Below are positions 62,397 to 64,000 of a stretch of DNA of 64,000 nt, piece by piece (within the stretch, counting starts at the first letter, position 1; each line of letters starts with the position of its first letter). The notes under the pieces are model-generated. The model was not told the DNA's origin and ran no database searches. It saw only the letters and a program-made list of their open reading frames with translations. Made by a program: the position numbers and the translations under genes. The DNA is from DATGKG01 sp963783145 (GTDB lineage Bacteria; Desulfobacterota; Binatia; Binatales; Binataceae): contig CAWAMM010000007.1 in NCBI GenBank assembly GCA_963783145.1, positions 558,001-622,000 on the forward strand. The letters run 5' to 3'.

Positions 62397-64000
62397 TGCA
62401 TGCCCATTCGGATGTTGCGCGCTGGTCCGAGAGCCTCAGCGTTCTCGTCAAGTAAGAGACCAGCGGCCACCATCTGTCCAGATTTCCGCGTCCGGTGGTC
62501 ATTTCGAGAAATTGCTCCAAATACCCCCTCCGGTCCCTTTCGCTCGTGAGAGCTTCGACTGTCTCCCGATTCGGAGTATAGCCGCACTTCCCAACGATCT
62601 GCTCCCAGTCCTTCGACAATGCAAGGATTCCCAAATCGATATTCGCCGTCTTTGGAATGAACGCGCCATGGTGTGCGATGATCGCGGCCACGCATGCCGA
62701 CGCCACCTCGCCCAGCAACTCCGTCGGAATGCCCATCAGCGCGCTGTCCAGCAGTGCGCACGAATAGTATGCACTTGCTGCGGCGTGAGAAGGCCTCCGA
62801 ACGTCCAGTGACAGCTGTCGCGTCCGATCAGCTTCGTTATCGGGATTGAAATCAGTGTGAGCGAGGGGCGCGGTCATTCGGTATTGAGGATTTCGCGAGC
62901 TTTGCCACGCGACGGCCCATTGTTGCCATCGACTTTGCAGCTTCCCAAGGTCGTGTAGAAGGCCGCAGGCCCGGACGGTAACGCGCAATTGTTCTGGGGT
63001 CAGGTCATAGGTTTTCTGAAATCCGAGACCGATGATTCCATTCGGAAATCCGTCCCGCTGAAGACGCGCCTCCGCCACGCTCGCGACCATGCGCGCGTGG
63101 TTAATCCAAGCCTCTTCCTTTAGAGGGGCGTATCCCGGACGAGGCGGTTCCACGCGAACGGGGCTTTCTTGGTTGCCCAGTTGGGCGAGGCGCAGACCGA
63201 TGTCGCCATCGTACGCTGCGAATTCAGGGCATAGAGCCACCGCGTAGGTCCGGGTGAGCGAGTTTCGTTCTGTCAGCGGTTTCCACGGCTGAAGTTCATC
63301 GCCATCCCAGTACCATCCAATTGGTTGCGCCGGCGAGAGATGAGGTGCTAGCGACCACCGCGACATCGATATTGATTCAACTTTTCCCGGGGACGTGGGC
63401 CGGCGGGATTCGTCACAGATGATCACACGGATAGATTCGCTGTCATCACCCCGGATCAGATGTGCGATGCCTACCGGGTCGCGTTGTATCGCATTTTGAC
63501 GAATCGCATCAAAGATGTGGTTCATGCGGTCTCTGACCCCGGACCTGACCGCTTGTTCGTCAGTTTCGCGATGCACGGCATCGACCCATCTTGCCGCCAG
63601 AATCGGATCGAGCCTTACTTGTCCAGTCGCCCGCAGCAAATTGCGCGTGGCATCGATTGACGCGTCAGGCTGTTGAAGCGTCCCGTAAGGAAGCCATCCG
63701 CGATTGGGCGGCAGTTCATACACATGCACCATCCCTATTTCGCCGGAAAAACGCGCACAACGACCGGCGCGCTGCACCAGTGCGTTCATCGGACACAGCT
63801 CCGTATGGAGATGTTCGCATGAGATATCGATCCCTGCCTCTATCACTTGTGTGGCGACAAGAATTGCGGAGTCGTGCGGCTCCTTACCGAAAAGCGATTT
63901 CAGCAATCCCTCCTTGCTCTGTCGGTCATTCCTGAAAAACCGAGAGTGGAGGAGAATTAAGCGGATGTCAGAACCATTATCGAGTTTCGCCCTTAACTCT
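62389..64000 (-). CDS. cas3: Cas3 helicase-nuclease with C-terminal HD domain (5' part off window)
   Basis: Partial, open to the right edge. The visible part starts within the second RecA-like domain (LLHSRFFRNDRQSKEGLL), then motif V ATQVIEAGIDIS and motif VI LVQRAGRCAR. After the helicase C-terminal part comes an HD nuclease: GLLHDLGKLQSRWQQW (the HD pair), RPSHAAASAYY, and AIIAHHGAF. In most Cas3 proteins the HD domain is N-terminal; here it follows the helicase. It unwinds and degrades target DNA after Cascade binding. The gene is the first of the visible operon; the 5' end and anything upstream (cas6?) are outside the window. Confidence 0.93.
   Translation of the reverse strand, partial: ELRAKLDNGSDIRLILLHSRFFRNDRQSKEGLLKSLFGKEPHDSAILVATQVIEAGIDISCEHLHTELCPMNALVQRAGRCARFSGEIGMVHVYELPPNRGWLPYGTLQQPDASIDATRNLLRATGQVRLDPILAARWVDAVHRETDEQAVRSGVRDRMNHIFDAIRQNAIQRDPVGIAHLIRGDDSESIRVIICDESRRPTSPGKVESISMSRWSLAPHLSPAQPIGWYWDGDELQPWKPLTERNSLTRTYAVALCPEFAAYDGDIGLRLAQLGNQESPVRVEPPRPGYAPLKEEAWINHARMVASVAEARLQRDGFPNGIIGLGFQKTYDLTPEQLRVTVRACGLLHDLGKLQSRWQQWAVAWQSSRNPQYRMTAPLAHTDFNPDNEADRTRQLSLDVRRPSHAAASAYYSCALLDSALMGIPTELLGEVASACVAAIIAHHGAFIPKTANIDLGILALSKDWEQIVGKCGYTPNRETVEALTSERDRRGYLEQFLEMTTGRGNLDRWWPLVSYLTRTLRLSDQRATSEWACSE

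Overview
The window is GC-rich DNA from a Gram-negative bacterium. The evidence is dTDP-rhamnose/O-antigen genes, RND efflux with an outer-membrane factor, lipoproteins and outer-membrane beta-barrels. Porin-2-like barrels, hairpin/AACAAACCCA-type intergenic repeats and a DevR-type Cas7 point loosely to an uncultured deltaproteobacterial, Binatota-like or Acidobacteria-like lineage. That placement is inference and weak.

Layout. (1) 0-7 kb: surface-polysaccharide genes. These are a methyltransferase fragment, a GT4-GT2 glycosyltransferase missing its 5' part, a methyltransferase, rfbB, rfbC and a large GT2. The rfbB-rfbC-GT2 block lies between two inverted copies of a roughly 100-140 bp palindromic repeat. 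(2) 7-13.3 kb: a decay zone with two broken beta-barrel porin genes, a histidine-kinase remnant and an Ada-AlkA protein whose glycosylase end is lost. (3) 13.3-19.7 kb, minus strand: a flippase, a SAM methyltransferase, a membrane phospholipid-type methyltransferase, a class-III aminotransferase fused to an Mpo1-like membrane domain, and a GT4 glycosyltransferase. This is a candidate envelope-lipid/glycolipid locus. (4) 20-25.4 kb: a candidate peptide-export system. It has a 60-residue precursor with a Gly-Gly leader, an ABC exporter combining two cyclic-nucleotide-binding domains with a C39 peptidase, a SurA/PpiC-like protein and a HlyD-type adaptor. (5) 25.4-26.2 kb: a gene-free array of hairpins and short direct repeats. 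(6) 26.2-30 kb: two FtsX/MacB-type permeases and a cytochrome P450. (7) 30-39.4 kb: a complete RND efflux operon with two pump genes that share a near-identical central tract.

(8) 39.4-55.5 kb is accessory DNA: tRNA-type 3' fragments, ardC with a well-formed promoter and palindromic operator, an IS21-family element, an IS1595-type transposase remnant, an Xre regulator, a trypsin-like protease, a pentapeptide-repeat membrane protein with a frameshift, small unknown genes, and at least nine copies of a short dispersed repeat (core CCTCACGGGTGGCCCTTGC). (9) 55.6-64 kb is a type I CRISPR-Cas locus: 15 repeats with 14 spacers, a leader, then cas4, cas2, cas1, cas5, cas7, cas8 and cas3. All are on the minus strand, and cas3 runs off the right edge. 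Cas3 carries its HD nuclease domain at the C-terminus, cas5 is interrupted by two -1 frameshifts, and no cas6 is visible.

The most interesting candidates are the Gly-Gly peptide with its cNMP-C39 exporter, the aminotransferase/Mpo1-like fusion with its lipid-type neighbours, and the unusual CRISPR-Cas locus.
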